A DNA stretch of 40,236 bases, from positions 1 through 40,236 of the forward strand of contig CAKZTD010000016.1 in assembly GCA_937921595.1 (NCBI GenBank), given 5' to 3'. Positions within the stretch are counted from its first letter, which is position 1. Every line of letters begins with the position of its first letter. Positions 7,601-16,154 of this stretch are shown here, one piece after another. This stretch comes from an uncultured Saprospiraceae bacterium. GTDB lineage: Bacteria; Bacteroidota; Bacteroidia; Chitinophagales; Saprospiraceae. The notes under the pieces are model-generated. The model saw only the letters and a list, made by a program, of their open reading frames with translations, did no database searches and had not been told where the DNA came from. The translations under genes were made by a program, and so were the position numbers.

Positions 7601-8061
7601 ATCATAAAGTTATAAAAAGGAATTCAAAGAACTTGTACAAAATTTATCCTTCGATGTCGAAAACAAAATTAGGACAGGTTCTAACAAAAAAGGTGGCACC
7701 TCCTAAAAGAAGATGCCACTGCTTTAAAATCAGCATTTCTGCATTTAATTAATTTACACTATACAGTAACAGGTTGATTCGTTTACCATCCTAGCTACGG
7801 TTTCTTCAAGACACAAGCATACATCTTAAGAATTATACTTAAGTCCTATTTTATCTTTTCGGTTTATAATTATAAAAATTTAAGGAAGGAAAAATTATAC
7901 TCTCTCTCAGTCTAATTTACACATGCCTTTTAATAGCTAAGCGGATTTAAGGGTTAGATAGAAACCAATAGATAATTTTATTCCATCCAATAACCAAATG
8001 TAAAGAATATTTTAGAAACAGCATAACAAATTAGCGAAAATTCGCAAAACATTTTTTTTAC
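7601..8061. other. 460-bp gap: terminator and a Cys-rich micro-reading frame
   Basis: No normal-sized gene is visible. On the minus strand there is a strong terminator (7720-7685) and, upstream of it, a very short frame ending STCYCIV at 7754 (see findings). GCGAATTTTCGC near 8031-8046 is a small palindrome just after the DUF4249 gene. The rest is AT-rich sequence in which I see nothing further. Confidence 0.5.
7685..7720 (-). terminator. Rho-independent terminator
   Basis: On the minus strand GTGGCATCTTC pairs with GGAGGTGCCAC (G-U pairs included) around loop TTTTA and is followed by six T. It can end the transcript from the TonB receptor/DUF4249 operon, about 340 nt beyond its last stop codon, or attenuate the gene starting at 7600. 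Confidence 0.75.
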
Positions 8062-9000
8062 CTATTCGACTATTAAATTATAATAAAAAGAAGCATAGCC
8101 TCCCCATATTCCGATCCCCCCATCCACATTAGATTCGACTCGAGTGTACGTTGAAAAAGGCCCTTGATTGATTGCATTAAATTCCAAGGTATTCCAAAAA
8201 TTAAAATTAGCTTGATCGATGGTTGTCCATTTTACACTGACACTATCCCCTACTACGTATAAGCCAAAAGCCGTTGGGCCTGAAGTCGAATTTCTTGACT
8301 CACCCTTCGGCAAAGGAAACTCAAAAGTTTGACCATCAAACAGTGCATCATCTGCCACGGAATTAAATCCAGGAATAAATCGTTCGTCATTAATCGCTGT
8401 AAAATAACGATAGTAATTTATTTCATTTAGAGGATCATTAAATACAACTCGCAACTCTCTGAGCGTATCTGGCAAGTCACCTTCTGGGAGAATAAACTGA
8501 AATGAATCTAATGAAACTCGGTTTTGTAAAGTAGTGGACGCAGTAATCATTTTATCTTCAACTTCAATACTCAAGTCATATGTTTTTCCTAATTCGCCAA
8601 TCATCCCAAAACCTAAATCTATATACACACAAAAATTTCCAGGGATAGAATCTATTCCGCCAATCCCTGATTGTTCTAAAAGTTCACGAACTAACGTTTG
8701 TGAATTTGAATCTAAATTGTCCCAACAGATTTCTTCTAGGGAAACTGATTCTGAACCATTGGAAACATTCACAATTGCATCATGCACAAAGAAGTCATCT
8801 AAATTTCCAAGATCTATTTCTGAAAAAAATGGCTGGCTTCTAGTCAAAAAAACATAGGGTGGCAATTCTAAATCACCTGCTTCGATGTATCCTTCGACTA
8901 CAATATCTTGCGGATCTGTTGTAATGTCCGGAATAAACTCTTCTTCACAAGAGAAGAAGAAAATGGGTAAGAAAAAGATTAGAAGTATGCTTTTGTTCAT
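8062..9000 (-). CDS. DUF4249 family lipoprotein
   Basis: This 312-residue lipoprotein has the lipobox FFSC (Cys18) followed directly by Glu-Glu-Glu, resembling the acidic signal that sends Bacteroidota lipoproteins to the cell surface. The body matches DUF4249 features: DIVVEGYIEAGDLELPPYVFLTRSQPF, where the ligand is 'placed in' an early beta region, a VSNGSESVSL strand, a GKTYDLSIEVEDKMITASTTL segment and a C-terminal WNTLEFNAINQGPFS. DUF4249 genes are nearly always next to a TonB-dependent receptor, as here: only 2 nt separate them. The likely role is an outer-membrane partner of the receptor in substrate capture, by analogy to SusD; the ligand is unknown. Confidence 0.9.
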   Translation of the reverse strand: MNKSILLIFFLPIFFFSCEEEFIPDITTDPQDIVVEGYIEAGDLELPPYVFLTRSQPFFSEIDLGNLDDFFVHDAIVNVSNGSESVSLEEICWDNLDSNSQTLVRELLEQSGIGGIDSIPGNFCVYIDLGFGMIGELGKTYDLSIEVEDKMITASTTLQNRVSLDSFQFILPEGDLPDTLRELRVVFNDPLNEINYYRYFTAINDERFIPGFNSVADDALFDGQTFEFPLPKGESRNSTSGPTAFGLYVVGDSVSVKWTTIDQANFNFWNTLEFNAINQGPFSTYTRVESNVDGGIGIWGGYASFYYNLIVE

Positions 9001-9002
9001 GC

Positions 9003-11375
9003 TTAATTCTTTATTTTTATTTCTTCATCCTTCTTCTTTCCATTCCATGAAAAGTTCCAGGTTACGGACGGAATTATCGGAAACAAAGACACCTTAAAAG
9101 CAGAAGCTCTTGCTGTTGAATTGTCGGGACTAGTTTCCGTAAAATAGGATATAAAAAATGGATTTCTTCTATTGTATAAATTGTAAACAGAGAAGGTCCA
9201 ACTTGAGGTAAAGTTTTTATCGCTATAAGGCTTGGGGGTTAATGTCGCAGAAAGATCCATCCGATGATAAGCCTCAACCCGCGCACTATTTCTTCCTCCA
9301 TATTCTACATTCAAATTATTTTCAATAATGTACAAACTCTTAATGGGTGTAAAAGAGTTTCCAGTTCCATAAACGAAGACACCTCCGAATTGCCACTTGG
9401 GATTTACTTTATAATTAAAAACAACTGACAAATCATGAGTCCGATCGTAGGTGGCATTAAAACGTTTACCTTCATTGATGTCTTCAAATATTCGATCTGT
9501 CTTTGCAAGCGTATATCCGATCCATCCATTAAAATCGCCTTTGCTTTTCTTTAAAAAAAGTTCGATTCCAAAAGAACGTCCAGTACCAAAAACAAAATCA
9601 TTTTCTACATCTTCCGCTACATCATTGACATAATTTTCACCATAGTCAATTTGATTTTTTAAATCTTTATAATACACTTCGACGGAAGTTTCATATTTAT
9701 CATTTGCTAGGTTTTTAAAATACCCCAACGCATATTGAATCCCTTTTTGAGGTTTCACGATTTCGCTACTTGGCACCCAAATATCTGTAGGCAAAGTACT
9801 CGTTGAGTTACTAACCAAATGGATGTATTGATTATTCATGGTAAAACCAGCTTTGAGAGAAGAAGTTTTATCCAGACTATATTTTGCGCTAATTCTCGGT
9901 TCAATTCCTGTAAAGGTTTTTACTGGTTCCAAATTTTCAAATACCTTACCCGTAATAGAAGAAGTATAAGGTCCGACTAAGGAAAAGAGCGTAGCTCGAA
10001 GGCCATAATTAAGACTGAGCCTTTGAGAAACTTTAAAATCATCTTGAATATAAAGTGCTGCTTCATGAGCATATTTTATTTCTAAATCATTTTCAAAAAC
10101 GACATCTCCCGAAGTAGCATTCGCCAAATTCGGAGTCATTTTATGATAAGTATAATTTGCTCCAAACTTAATCGCATGTGATGGTTTCGGAAAAAAATCA
10201 AAATCAATTTTTGCATTATAATCTCTTACTCCTGAAACTACACCTACTGAAAAATCCGATTGAGATCCATTAAAAGCAAAATCGTAATCGTTATAAATAG
10301 CAGAGACATTCATGAAAAGTCGATCACTAAAAAGATGATTCCATCGCAGTGTTCCTGTTGCATTTCCATAAGGCATCTTAAACGAAAAACCTCTAAGATC
10401 CGATGCAAAATTTAAAACATCTCGACCGAAGTAACCACTTAAATATAAACGATCTTTATCCGAAAAACGATAATTTACTTTTGTGTTTAAATCATAAAAA
10501 TAATAGTTGGTCCCCGCAAAACTAGAATTTTCTAAGGCTGGCTGCGCCAGATCAAAAGCATAGGTTCTTCGTGCAGAAACCATAAAGGAACTTACCTCTT
10601 TTTGGATCGGTCCTTCTACTGTTAATCTCGATGCGATCAAACCAATACCTCCGGTAACTGCATAATTTTTATTATTCCCATCTTTCATTTGGACATCCAC
10701 AACCGAAGACAATCGGCCGCCGTAATAGGCTGGCATTCCTCCTTTGATCAAGGTTGTATTTTTAATTGCATCTGCATTGAAGACAGAGAAAAACCCAAGC
10801 ATATGTCCACTGTTGTAAACGACAGCTTCATCTAATAAAACCAAATTCTGATCAGGCCCTCCTCCCCTAACATAGAAACCAGCATTACCTTCTGCTGAAG
10901 ATAAAACACCTGGAAGTAATTGTAAGGTTTTTAGAATATCGACTTCTCCTAAAAGTGCCGGAAGCGTTTTGATATTATCGACAGGAAGATCTATCGTTCC
11001 CATTTCTGTACCAGAAACATTTTGATCTTTTGCTTCAGCAGTGACAATGATTTCTTGGATTTCTATACCTTCTACTAAATCAACTGTTAAGCGGGTATCT
11101 GCATTTAATTCGACTGTAAAATCCTTGCTGGTAAATCCTAAGTAAGAAAAGGAAAAAATATATTCTCCTTCAGGTAGAGTGAGAGAATAGAAGCCATAAA
11201 CATTGCTAGTCGTACCTTCTCCTGGATTATTTTTATTAAAAATATTTGCTCCAATCAGCGTCTCGCCATTGGAGCCGTCTCTGATGTAACCACTTAACGT
11301 AAAATTGTTTTGGGAATAAAGAAATTGACAAATAAAAATCAGTAAAAGAAAAATCCGGCATCTCTTGTTATTCAT
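9003..11375 (-). CDS. TonB-dependent receptor with N-terminal CarboxypepD_reg-like domain
   Basis: The product is a large outer-membrane receptor that imports a substrate with TonB energy. I chose the ATG at 11375 because it places MNNKRCRIFLLLIFICQFLYSQ as a proper signal peptide; an upstream ATG at 11405 would add ten polar residues. Next comes a beta-sandwich domain (LSGYIRDGSNGETLIGANIF to about residue 115), a plug (LPALLGEVDILKTLQLLPGV, FYVRGGGPDQNLVLLDEAVV) and a barrel ending in SVTWNFSW. It shares a DUF4249 operon with a 2-nt gap. This receptor/DUF4249 type is common in Bacteroidota but its ligands are uncharacterised. Length (790 residues) is typical. Confidence 0.93.
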   Translation of the reverse strand: MNNKRCRIFLLLIFICQFLYSQNNFTLSGYIRDGSNGETLIGANIFNKNNPGEGTTSNVYGFYSLTLPEGEYIFSFSYLGFTSKDFTVELNADTRLTVDLVEGIEIQEIIVTAEAKDQNVSGTEMGTIDLPVDNIKTLPALLGEVDILKTLQLLPGVLSSAEGNAGFYVRGGGPDQNLVLLDEAVVYNSGHMLGFFSVFNADAIKNTTLIKGGMPAYYGGRLSSVVDVQMKDGNNKNYAVTGGIGLIASRLTVEGPIQKEVSSFMVSARRTYAFDLAQPALENSSFAGTNYYFYDLNTKVNYRFSDKDRLYLSGYFGRDVLNFASDLRGFSFKMPYGNATGTLRWNHLFSDRLFMNVSAIYNDYDFAFNGSQSDFSVGVVSGVRDYNAKIDFDFFPKPSHAIKFGANYTYHKMTPNLANATSGDVVFENDLEIKYAHEAALYIQDDFKVSQRLSLNYGLRATLFSLVGPYTSSITGKVFENLEPVKTFTGIEPRISAKYSLDKTSSLKAGFTMNNQYIHLVSNSTSTLPTDIWVPSSEIVKPQKGIQYALGYFKNLANDKYETSVEVYYKDLKNQIDYGENYVNDVAEDVENDFVFGTGRSFGIELFLKKSKGDFNGWIGYTLAKTDRIFEDINEGKRFNATYDRTHDLSVVFNYKVNPKWQFGGVFVYGTGNSFTPIKSLYIIENNLNVEYGGRNSARVEAYHRMDLSATLTPKPYSDKNFTSSWTFSVYNLYNRRNPFFISYFTETSPDNSTARASAFKVSLFPIIPSVTWNFSWNGKKKDEEIKIKN

Positions 11376-11817
11376 AGATTGTTGTTGCGTACATAAGTAG
11401 GACAAAATAATGATAAGTACGTAGTTAGAAATTTATAGTCAAATAACATTCGTTCTAGAATATAGAGATAGTCATTTGGTCATATAGTTATAGAACCTAC
11501 ATTACAACATCACTATATCAATTAGAACAAAAACCATAGTACTCAATTTTGAAACTATTTTGTTTAATTACTTTCGCTATTGTGCTTACCTATAGAACGT
11601 TTCAGGATAAAAAATGTTAGTCCCAATAGAAATTTTAACCAGAAAAATTTAGATCCCCATTGTTAAACCATCATGATTTTGCAACGCTTAAGCCGAACTA
11701 GATCATGGCGATTTGCCCTTAGGCAAAATGCAAGGCGACTTATAAATACGACCTAGTACAAACGCAGTCCCCTTTAGCGGTTATTAAAATTTCAAGTATT
11801 GTCGTAACTGTTCTATC
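11376..11817. other. 440-bp gap upstream of the TonB receptor operon
   Basis: No gene is visible. It contains a tandem octamer repeat (11465-11496) and a palindrome TTTGCC-CTTA-GGCAAA near 11712-11727, within a GC-richer stretch (about 11685-11780). No clear TAnnTTTG promoter was found for the receptor. Confidence 0.5.
11465..11496 (-). repeat. 8-bp tandem repeat (AACTATAT type) upstream of the TonB receptor
   Basis: The minus strand reads AACTATAT, GACCAAAT, GACTATCT, CTATATTC in 8-bp steps. Same family as 17226-17265 and 24465-24495; each lies upstream of a start codon on the coding strand. Confidence 0.6.
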
Positions 11818-12591
11818 TTAGTTAGACATCCCAATTTCTTCATAAATTTCTTTTAATTCTGAATCGTAATTATGATCTAATGTACTCAATTCTCTAAAAT
11901 GTTCTTTTGCCTTTTCAAAGTCCTCATTAAAGTATGATATTAAGCCTAGGTAACATCTTGAATCTGCATCTAATCTATTGAATTCTATTAGCTCTTCAAA
12001 TAATTTTTCGGCTTTTTCCATTTCCTCCAAATGATAATAATTAGAAGCAAGAACAAATTTCAACGTTGGACTTTTTCCTGCACCATAGGCTCTAATATTA
12101 TATTTTAAAGCCCTCTTATAGTCGATATACTCTTCTCCATAAGTACCACTGTATAACAAGCCTACAGCATTATTTGCAACAACGTTCTCTGGATTTAGTC
12201 TTATCGCTTTTTTTAGATTTAATAACCCAAATTTGATATTTCCTGCGAGTAAGTCAATGTCACCAGAAATACAGTAATAATCAAAGGTGTTTTTAGGATA
12301 GAAATTCAATGCAGTTTTATAATAATAAACAGCAGAATCTTTTTGGTTTAAATCAAGAAATGTCAGTCCCAAATTTCTAATATATTGCCCTTTATTGTTG
12401 TCAGTATCATCTGAAAGTTCAACTGCTTTTTTAAATTCAACTATAGCTTCATCATAGAGAAAATAGTTTAAATAGCTACTTCCTCTTTCATTATGTTCAT
12501 ATGCTAGATGATTCTTGCTTGTTTTAGTAATAGATTCACAGCTAAAAATGTTAAATGCGATTAGTAAATAAAATAAGAAATATTTATTCAT
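11818..12591 (-). CDS. TPR-repeat lipoprotein
   Basis: A 257-residue lipoprotein: signal peptide with lipobox IFSC (Cys18), then at least five tetratricopeptide repeats from about residue 29 to the end. Repeat signatures include NERGSSYLNYFLYDEAIVEF, NLGLTFLDLNQKDSAVYYY, LNLKKAIRLNPENVVANNAVG, ASNYYHLEEMEKAEKLFEEL and CYLGLISYFNEDFEKAKEHF. TPRs mediate protein-protein contacts, so a scaffold role at the membrane is likely; the partner is unknown. It follows the TraB/GumN gene by 43 nt on the same strand, but a hairpin between them may separate the transcripts. Confidence 0.87.
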   Translation of the reverse strand: MNKYFLFYLLIAFNIFSCESITKTSKNHLAYEHNERGSSYLNYFLYDEAIVEFKKAVELSDDTDNNKGQYIRNLGLTFLDLNQKDSAVYYYKTALNFYPKNTFDYYCISGDIDLLAGNIKFGLLNLKKAIRLNPENVVANNAVGLLYSGTYGEEYIDYKRALKYNIRAYGAGKSPTLKFVLASNYYHLEEMEKAEKLFEELIEFNRLDADSRCYLGLISYFNEDFEKAKEHFRELSTLDHNYDSELKEIYEEIGMSN

Positions 12592-12614
12592 TCGTATTGT
12601 ATTTTAAAAATCTA

Positions 12615-12638
12615 CTAGGTCTTGATTACAAGATCTAG
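12615..12638 (-). terminator. Hairpin between TraB/GumN and TPR genes
   Basis: CTAGATCTTG and CAAGACCTAG on the minus strand form a 10-bp arm with one mismatch around TAAT, followed by TAGATTTTT. It is terminator-like but the T-run is short. Confidence 0.45.
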
Positions 12639-13450
12639 TCTGAATGTGAATCTCCTGTAGTTTTAATTTTTACAGGTTTCAATTTAAGACCTTTCTTTTT
12701 CAACAATCGGATCACACCTTTACCTCCACTTAAATGTCCAGCACCTACTGAGGCGAATATCGATTGTTCAGATGCGAGATTAGCAATTCGGTCTGCCATA
12801 ATTTTATTGCGATCATAGATCATCAATTTACGCATAGATCCTGCTTGTTTTTTTGAAGTCTTCCAAAGTTTTTGAATATCTCCTTGTTCGTACAGTTTGG
12901 TTAACTTTAATAATTGCTTTTTAAATTTTTTATAATTCTGAATCAAATCGATGAGTCCTTTAAGTTGATAATCCAAAGGAATATTAGTTAGGATTTCGAT
13001 TTGTTCTTCAAAGGTTTCAACACCTATGGTAACCTTTTCGTTTTCTTTTGCAAACTCCCAAAGTGTAGCGTCCAGAGACAAAGGCATATCCTTAGACAAT
13101 TGGCTTTCGGTCAATAGATTGGAAATCAAAAGCGGTTGACTACTCTCAAAATAACTCAATGGCATTCCTACTTGCTTGGCAAATAATTTCTCAAGACGTT
13201 TGTAAATCTTAGGCTTTAAAAGTGTGCTTAAACCAAGGTCATTATCTAGGTCCATGGTTTCTGCCATAGCCGCCTGATTGATTTCATCGAGATTCATCTC
13301 TGCCGCATAAATATCACATTCGAGGATTTTTTCTTCTACAATTTCTTTATGACGAAATGCTCTTTGATCCATGACGTGCATGGTTCCGAATAGGTAAGAA
13401 GATTTTGGATGAGGAGATTGGATTTTCCAGAGAAGTGTGTTTTTTTTCAT
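12635..13450 (-). CDS. TraB/GumN (Tiki-like) family protein
   Basis: The 271-residue protein has the diagnostic GTMH near the N-terminus (His25), an early acidic AAEMNLDE strand, and the C-terminal GAGHLSGGKGVIRLL motif (about residues 247-261). These define the TraB/PrgY/GumN/Tiki family, which contains proposed metalloproteases related to the EreA/ChaN fold. Many GumN proteins are secreted, but I see no signal peptide here (MKKNTLLWKIQ), so a cytoplasmic protein is likely. Substrate is unknown. It is followed 43 nt later by the TPR lipoprotein gene. Confidence 0.88.
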   Translation of the reverse strand: MKKNTLLWKIQSPHPKSSYLFGTMHVMDQRAFRHKEIVEEKILECDIYAAEMNLDEINQAAMAETMDLDNDLGLSTLLKPKIYKRLEKLFAKQVGMPLSYFESSQPLLISNLLTESQLSKDMPLSLDATLWEFAKENEKVTIGVETFEEQIEILTNIPLDYQLKGLIDLIQNYKKFKKQLLKLTKLYEQGDIQKLWKTSKKQAGSMRKLMIYDRNKIMADRIANLASEQSIFASVGAGHLSGGKGVIRLLKKKGLKLKPVKIKTTGDSHSD

Positions 13451-13512
13451 TGGTTTTCTTAGCAGGGTTGCGTAAAATAATCATTCCAGGGATAGAACCT
13501 GTTTAAAAAAAT

Positions 13513-13552
13513 AAAAAAGCCACTGTTCACAAAGAACAGCGGCTCCGTTTTA
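13513..13552 (-). terminator. Terminator downstream of the Lrp gene
   Basis: GCC-CTGTTC pairs with GAACAG-GGC (one mismatch) around ACAAA; the minus strand continues with TTTTTTATTTTTTT. It lies 15 nt beyond the Lrp stop codon. Confidence 0.85.
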
Positions 13553-13566
13553 TCTTAAAGATTAAC

Positions 13567-14040
13567 TTAGTCGTAAACGTAAGGTAAAAGTTTTGAGTCT
13601 TTTACGGTTGATAAAGTCATCAATGTTTTAAGTCTTTCGATCTCCTCGATTTGAGACAATGTCTTGAATAATAATTGCTCGTAAGTCGGGATATCTTTAC
13701 AGACGATTTTGATTAAAAAATCTGCTTCACCTGTGATGATATAACACTCTGTAATTTCTTCAATGGTTTTGATTTTCTCCATGAAGTTATTAAGTGCATT
13801 TTCTTTTTGCCAAGCCAAGGAAACTAAAACAAAAGTTTTGACACTAAGGCCAATCGTTTGAGGATTTACAATAGCGTGATAACTTTCTATAATGCCTGAG
13901 CTTTCCAGTTTCTTTACACGTTCAAGGGTTGGTGCTGGAGATAAACCAATTTTTTTTGAAAGATCGAGGTTCGTAATTTTACTATTCTGTTGCAAGATTT
14001 TCAAAATCTTCAAATCAATCTTATCTAACTTCTCTGTCAT
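13567..14040 (-). CDS. Lrp/AsnC family transcriptional regulator
   Basis: The 157-residue regulator starts at the ATG at 14040 (MTEKLDKIDLKIL); an upstream ATG at 14070 would add a non-conserved tail. An N-terminal winged helix-turn-helix (LKILQQNSKITNLDLSKKIG, then LSPAPTLERVKKLESSGII) is followed by the C-terminal RAM ligand-binding domain (ECYIITGEADFLIKIVCKDI). Lrp-family proteins sense amino acids. The gene is next to glutamate dehydrogenase on the same strand, so that enzyme is a plausible target; this is inference from position. It has its own full promoter (14113-14144) and terminator. Confidence 0.93.
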   Translation of the reverse strand: MTEKLDKIDLKILKILQQNSKITNLDLSKKIGLSPAPTLERVKKLESSGIIESYHAIVNPQTIGLSVKTFVLVSLAWQKENALNNFMEKIKTIEEITECYIITGEADFLIKIVCKDIPTYEQLLFKTLSQIEEIERLKTLMTLSTVKDSKLLPYVYD

Positions 14041-14112
14041 GAATTTGTTGGTTGAGTTTAAAAAAAACAAAAACCAAAGCTTACGGGAATTTCAATAGCT
14101 TTGATTGGAGCG

Positions 14113-14144
14113 CAAATATATCTACATAAAAAATAAATTGCAAA
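14113..14144 (-). promoter_or_regulatory. Promoter of the Lrp gene
   Basis: On the minus strand TTTG (14144-14141), 20 nt, TATATTTG (14120-14113): a full match to the Bacteroidota consensus TTTG, about 19-20 nt, TAnnTTTG. The predicted leader is about 65 nt. Confidence 0.85.
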
Positions 14145-14378
14145 CAAAATCTAAAAAAACCTTTGTTAATTTTATGTGAAAAGCATTTTTCAGTACATTT
14201 TGTAATAAAATTCGGTTAGCGCCAAACAAAAAAGAAAAATGAATCTTTAGTTTTTTAATAGAATAGGAAGGAAAAATCAGGTAGGAAAGACTATATGGAT
14301 AAGAAAATTGAAGGAAAATTAGTCATTAGTCATTGGTATCAAGACACCAATGTCTAATGACTAATAAACTATATTTAA
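14145..14378. other. Rest of the 338-bp gap between Lrp and gdh
   Basis: Besides the Lrp promoter, it contains a heptamer hairpin (14319-14365) next to the gdh stop codon. No gene is seen. Confidence 0.5.
14319..14365 (-). terminator. Heptamer-repeat hairpin after gdh
   Basis: The plus strand reads TTAGTCA, TTAGTCA, TTGGTAT, CAAGACA, CCAATGT, CTAATGA, CTAATAA. It folds into an arm TTAGTCATTAG-x-CATTGGT paired with its complement. On the minus strand the arm is followed by TTTT, so it may end the gdh transcript. Confidence 0.65.
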
Positions 14379-15800
14379 TTAAGGGAAAATCCCTAATGAT
14401 TCATAATCAGAACCGATTTTTTTAAGTGCACTTACAAAAGCCGCAGATCTAAGATCATTGATGCCTTTGTTACGCTTAAAGTTTGTTCGAATTTGATCGT
14501 AAGCTGTGATCATTGTTTCTTCCAAACCAGAACGAACTAAATCTACCTCATCTGCACCTTTAGTCAAAAAGTCTTTTTCTTTAGCACCGATGGTTTTTCC
14601 AGTCATTCTTTCAACTGTTTCAACCAGATTTCTGTATTTGTTAGCATTGAAACGCTTTTCCATACGACCGAAACGCATGTGAGAGAGGTTCTTCAACCAT
14701 TCGAAATAAGATACAGTAACACCACCTGCATTGATATACATGTCAGGGATGACCATTACACCTTTTTTCAATAAAATCTCTTCTGCGTCTGCAGTAACAG
14801 GACCATTTGCAGCTTCAGCAATAATCTTCGCTTTCACTTTATCAGCATTGACTTTGGTGATCTGACCTTCCAATGCAGCAGGAACTAAGATATCACAATC
14901 CACTTCTAAAACCCGCTTTCTCTGTTTCATATTTTTAGCCCCAGGGAAATCCAAAATAGATCCGGTTTTCTTTCTGTGCTTAAATAACTTCTTAATATCA
15001 ATACCATCTTTGTTGTAGACTGCACCTTCGTATTCCGCAACAGCGATGATTTTCACACCACCCTCTTCTTGAGAAATAACTCCCGCATGGTAACCTACAT
15101 TTCCAAGACCTTGAATAGCCATTGTTTTACCTTCCAAACCTGGTTTCAAACCAAGAGCTGCCATGTCATCTTTGTGGCTACAAGCCTCACGGATTCCATA
15201 ATATACTCCACGACCAGTCGCTTCTGTTCTACCTTGAATACCATTTTGATTAACTGGCTTACCAGTCACACAACCAGCAGCATCAATCTCTCCGCCTTTG
15301 AAAGTGATATAAGTATCCAGAATCCAAGCCATTTCACGACTGCCTGTTCCATAATCAGGTGCAGGTACATCGATACCAGGACCAATAAAGTTTTTACGGA
15401 TCAACTCCGTAGTATATCTTCTGGTAATTTTTTGTAATTGAGAAACAGTATAATCTCTTGGAGAGATTGCTACTCCACCTTTAGCACCTCCAAAGGGTAC
15501 ATCAACGATAGCACATTTGTAAGTCATCAGAGAGGCCAAGGCCATTACTTCTTCCTGATTTACTTTTTGGCTATAACGGATACCTCCTTTGGTTGGAAGT
15601 CTGTGGTGAGAATGTTGTACACGATAGGCCTCGATGACCTGGTACTCGCTTCCGATCTTTACAGGGAAACGCATTTGATAAACAGAATTACATGCTTTGA
15701 TCTGAGCTAAAAGACCTTTGTGCAATCCTGAATGAGGAGCTGCTTTGTCGAAGTTTCTACTTACACTTTCGAGGAAGCCTCCGTGAACGGATTTACTCAT
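14379..15800 (-). CDS. gdhA: Glu/Leu/Phe/Val dehydrogenase (glutamate dehydrogenase)
   Basis: This 473-residue enzyme oxidatively deaminates glutamate to 2-oxoglutarate and ammonia, or runs in reverse, in the cytoplasm. Signatures: KGGIRYSQKVNQEEVMALA (substrate region), VPFGGAKGGV with the catalytic lysine, GPGIDVPAPDYGTGSREMAW with the catalytic Asp, and the NAD(P)-binding AIQGLGNVG. The C-terminal half carries the Rossmann domain and a PDMYINAGGVTVSYFEW segment. The GDH signature is clear; a Leu, Phe or Val dehydrogenase is shorter and less likely. It starts 4 nt after ccmD, so it is cotranscribed or translationally coupled. The Lrp gene downstream may regulate it. Confidence 0.95.
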   Translation of the reverse strand: MSKSVHGGFLESVSRNFDKAAPHSGLHKGLLAQIKACNSVYQMRFPVKIGSEYQVIEAYRVQHSHHRLPTKGGIRYSQKVNQEEVMALASLMTYKCAIVDVPFGGAKGGVAISPRDYTVSQLQKITRRYTTELIRKNFIGPGIDVPAPDYGTGSREMAWILDTYITFKGGEIDAAGCVTGKPVNQNGIQGRTEATGRGVYYGIREACSHKDDMAALGLKPGLEGKTMAIQGLGNVGYHAGVISQEEGGVKIIAVAEYEGAVYNKDGIDIKKLFKHRKKTGSILDFPGAKNMKQRKRVLEVDCDILVPAALEGQITKVNADKVKAKIIAEAANGPVTADAEEILLKKGVMVIPDMYINAGGVTVSYFEWLKNLSHMRFGRMEKRFNANKYRNLVETVERMTGKTIGAKEKDFLTKGADEVDLVRSGLEETMITAYDQIRTNFKRNKGINDLRSAAFVSALKKIGSDYESLGIFP

Positions 15801-15804
15801 TTTT

Positions 15805-16011
15805 TTAATTAATTTGGTTCTCTAATTTAGTTAGACGTCTATCGAGATAGATTAGAAAAATTACTAATACAATAAAAATAACTACAATCACGCCATAAAC
15901 TACGTACATCTTTCCGATGGATCGCATAAAGTCTTGATTATCAGACTGTGCGATTAGATTATTTTGCATTAAAAACAATAACGAAAGTAAAACTGAAAAT
16001 GACTTTTTCAT
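15805..16011 (-). CDS. ccmD: CcmD-family protein
   Basis: A 68-residue protein with an N-terminal signal-like hydrophobic segment (about residues 4-21, NLIAQ) and a single strong transmembrane helix (YVVYGVIVVIFIVLVIFLIY, 35-54) followed by LDRRLTKLENQIN. This layout matches the Bacteroidota CcmD family. In cytochrome c maturation CcmD releases holo-CcmE from the CcmABC complex. It lies 143 nt downstream of ccmC. Family assignment rests on size, layout and neighbours. Confidence 0.82.
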   Translation of the reverse strand: MKKSFSVLLSLLFLMQNNLIAQSDNQDFMRSIGKMYVVYGVIVVIFIVLVIFLIYLDRRLTKLENQIN

Positions 16012-16154
16012 AGTTCTTTAATTGCGAGCCAAAACTCTTATTATTTTTTAATTAAAACAAATGTTTCTCCTCTTTTATTCAGCTAATTATAGTCGAATGA
16101 CAGATTTAGAATGATTGATCAAAATATGAGCCCTCTTAAATTCTAGAATAATTC

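Noticed and set aside
9060-9080. ACGGAATTATC as another terminal repeat of the 125-bp element
   Set aside because: It lies inside the TonB receptor coding end and encodes the conserved strand IPSVTWNF; no core sequence follows.
11376-11405. Upstream ATG at 11405 as start of the TonB receptor
   Set aside because: It puts ten polar residues before the signal peptide; the ATG at 11375 gives a normal one.
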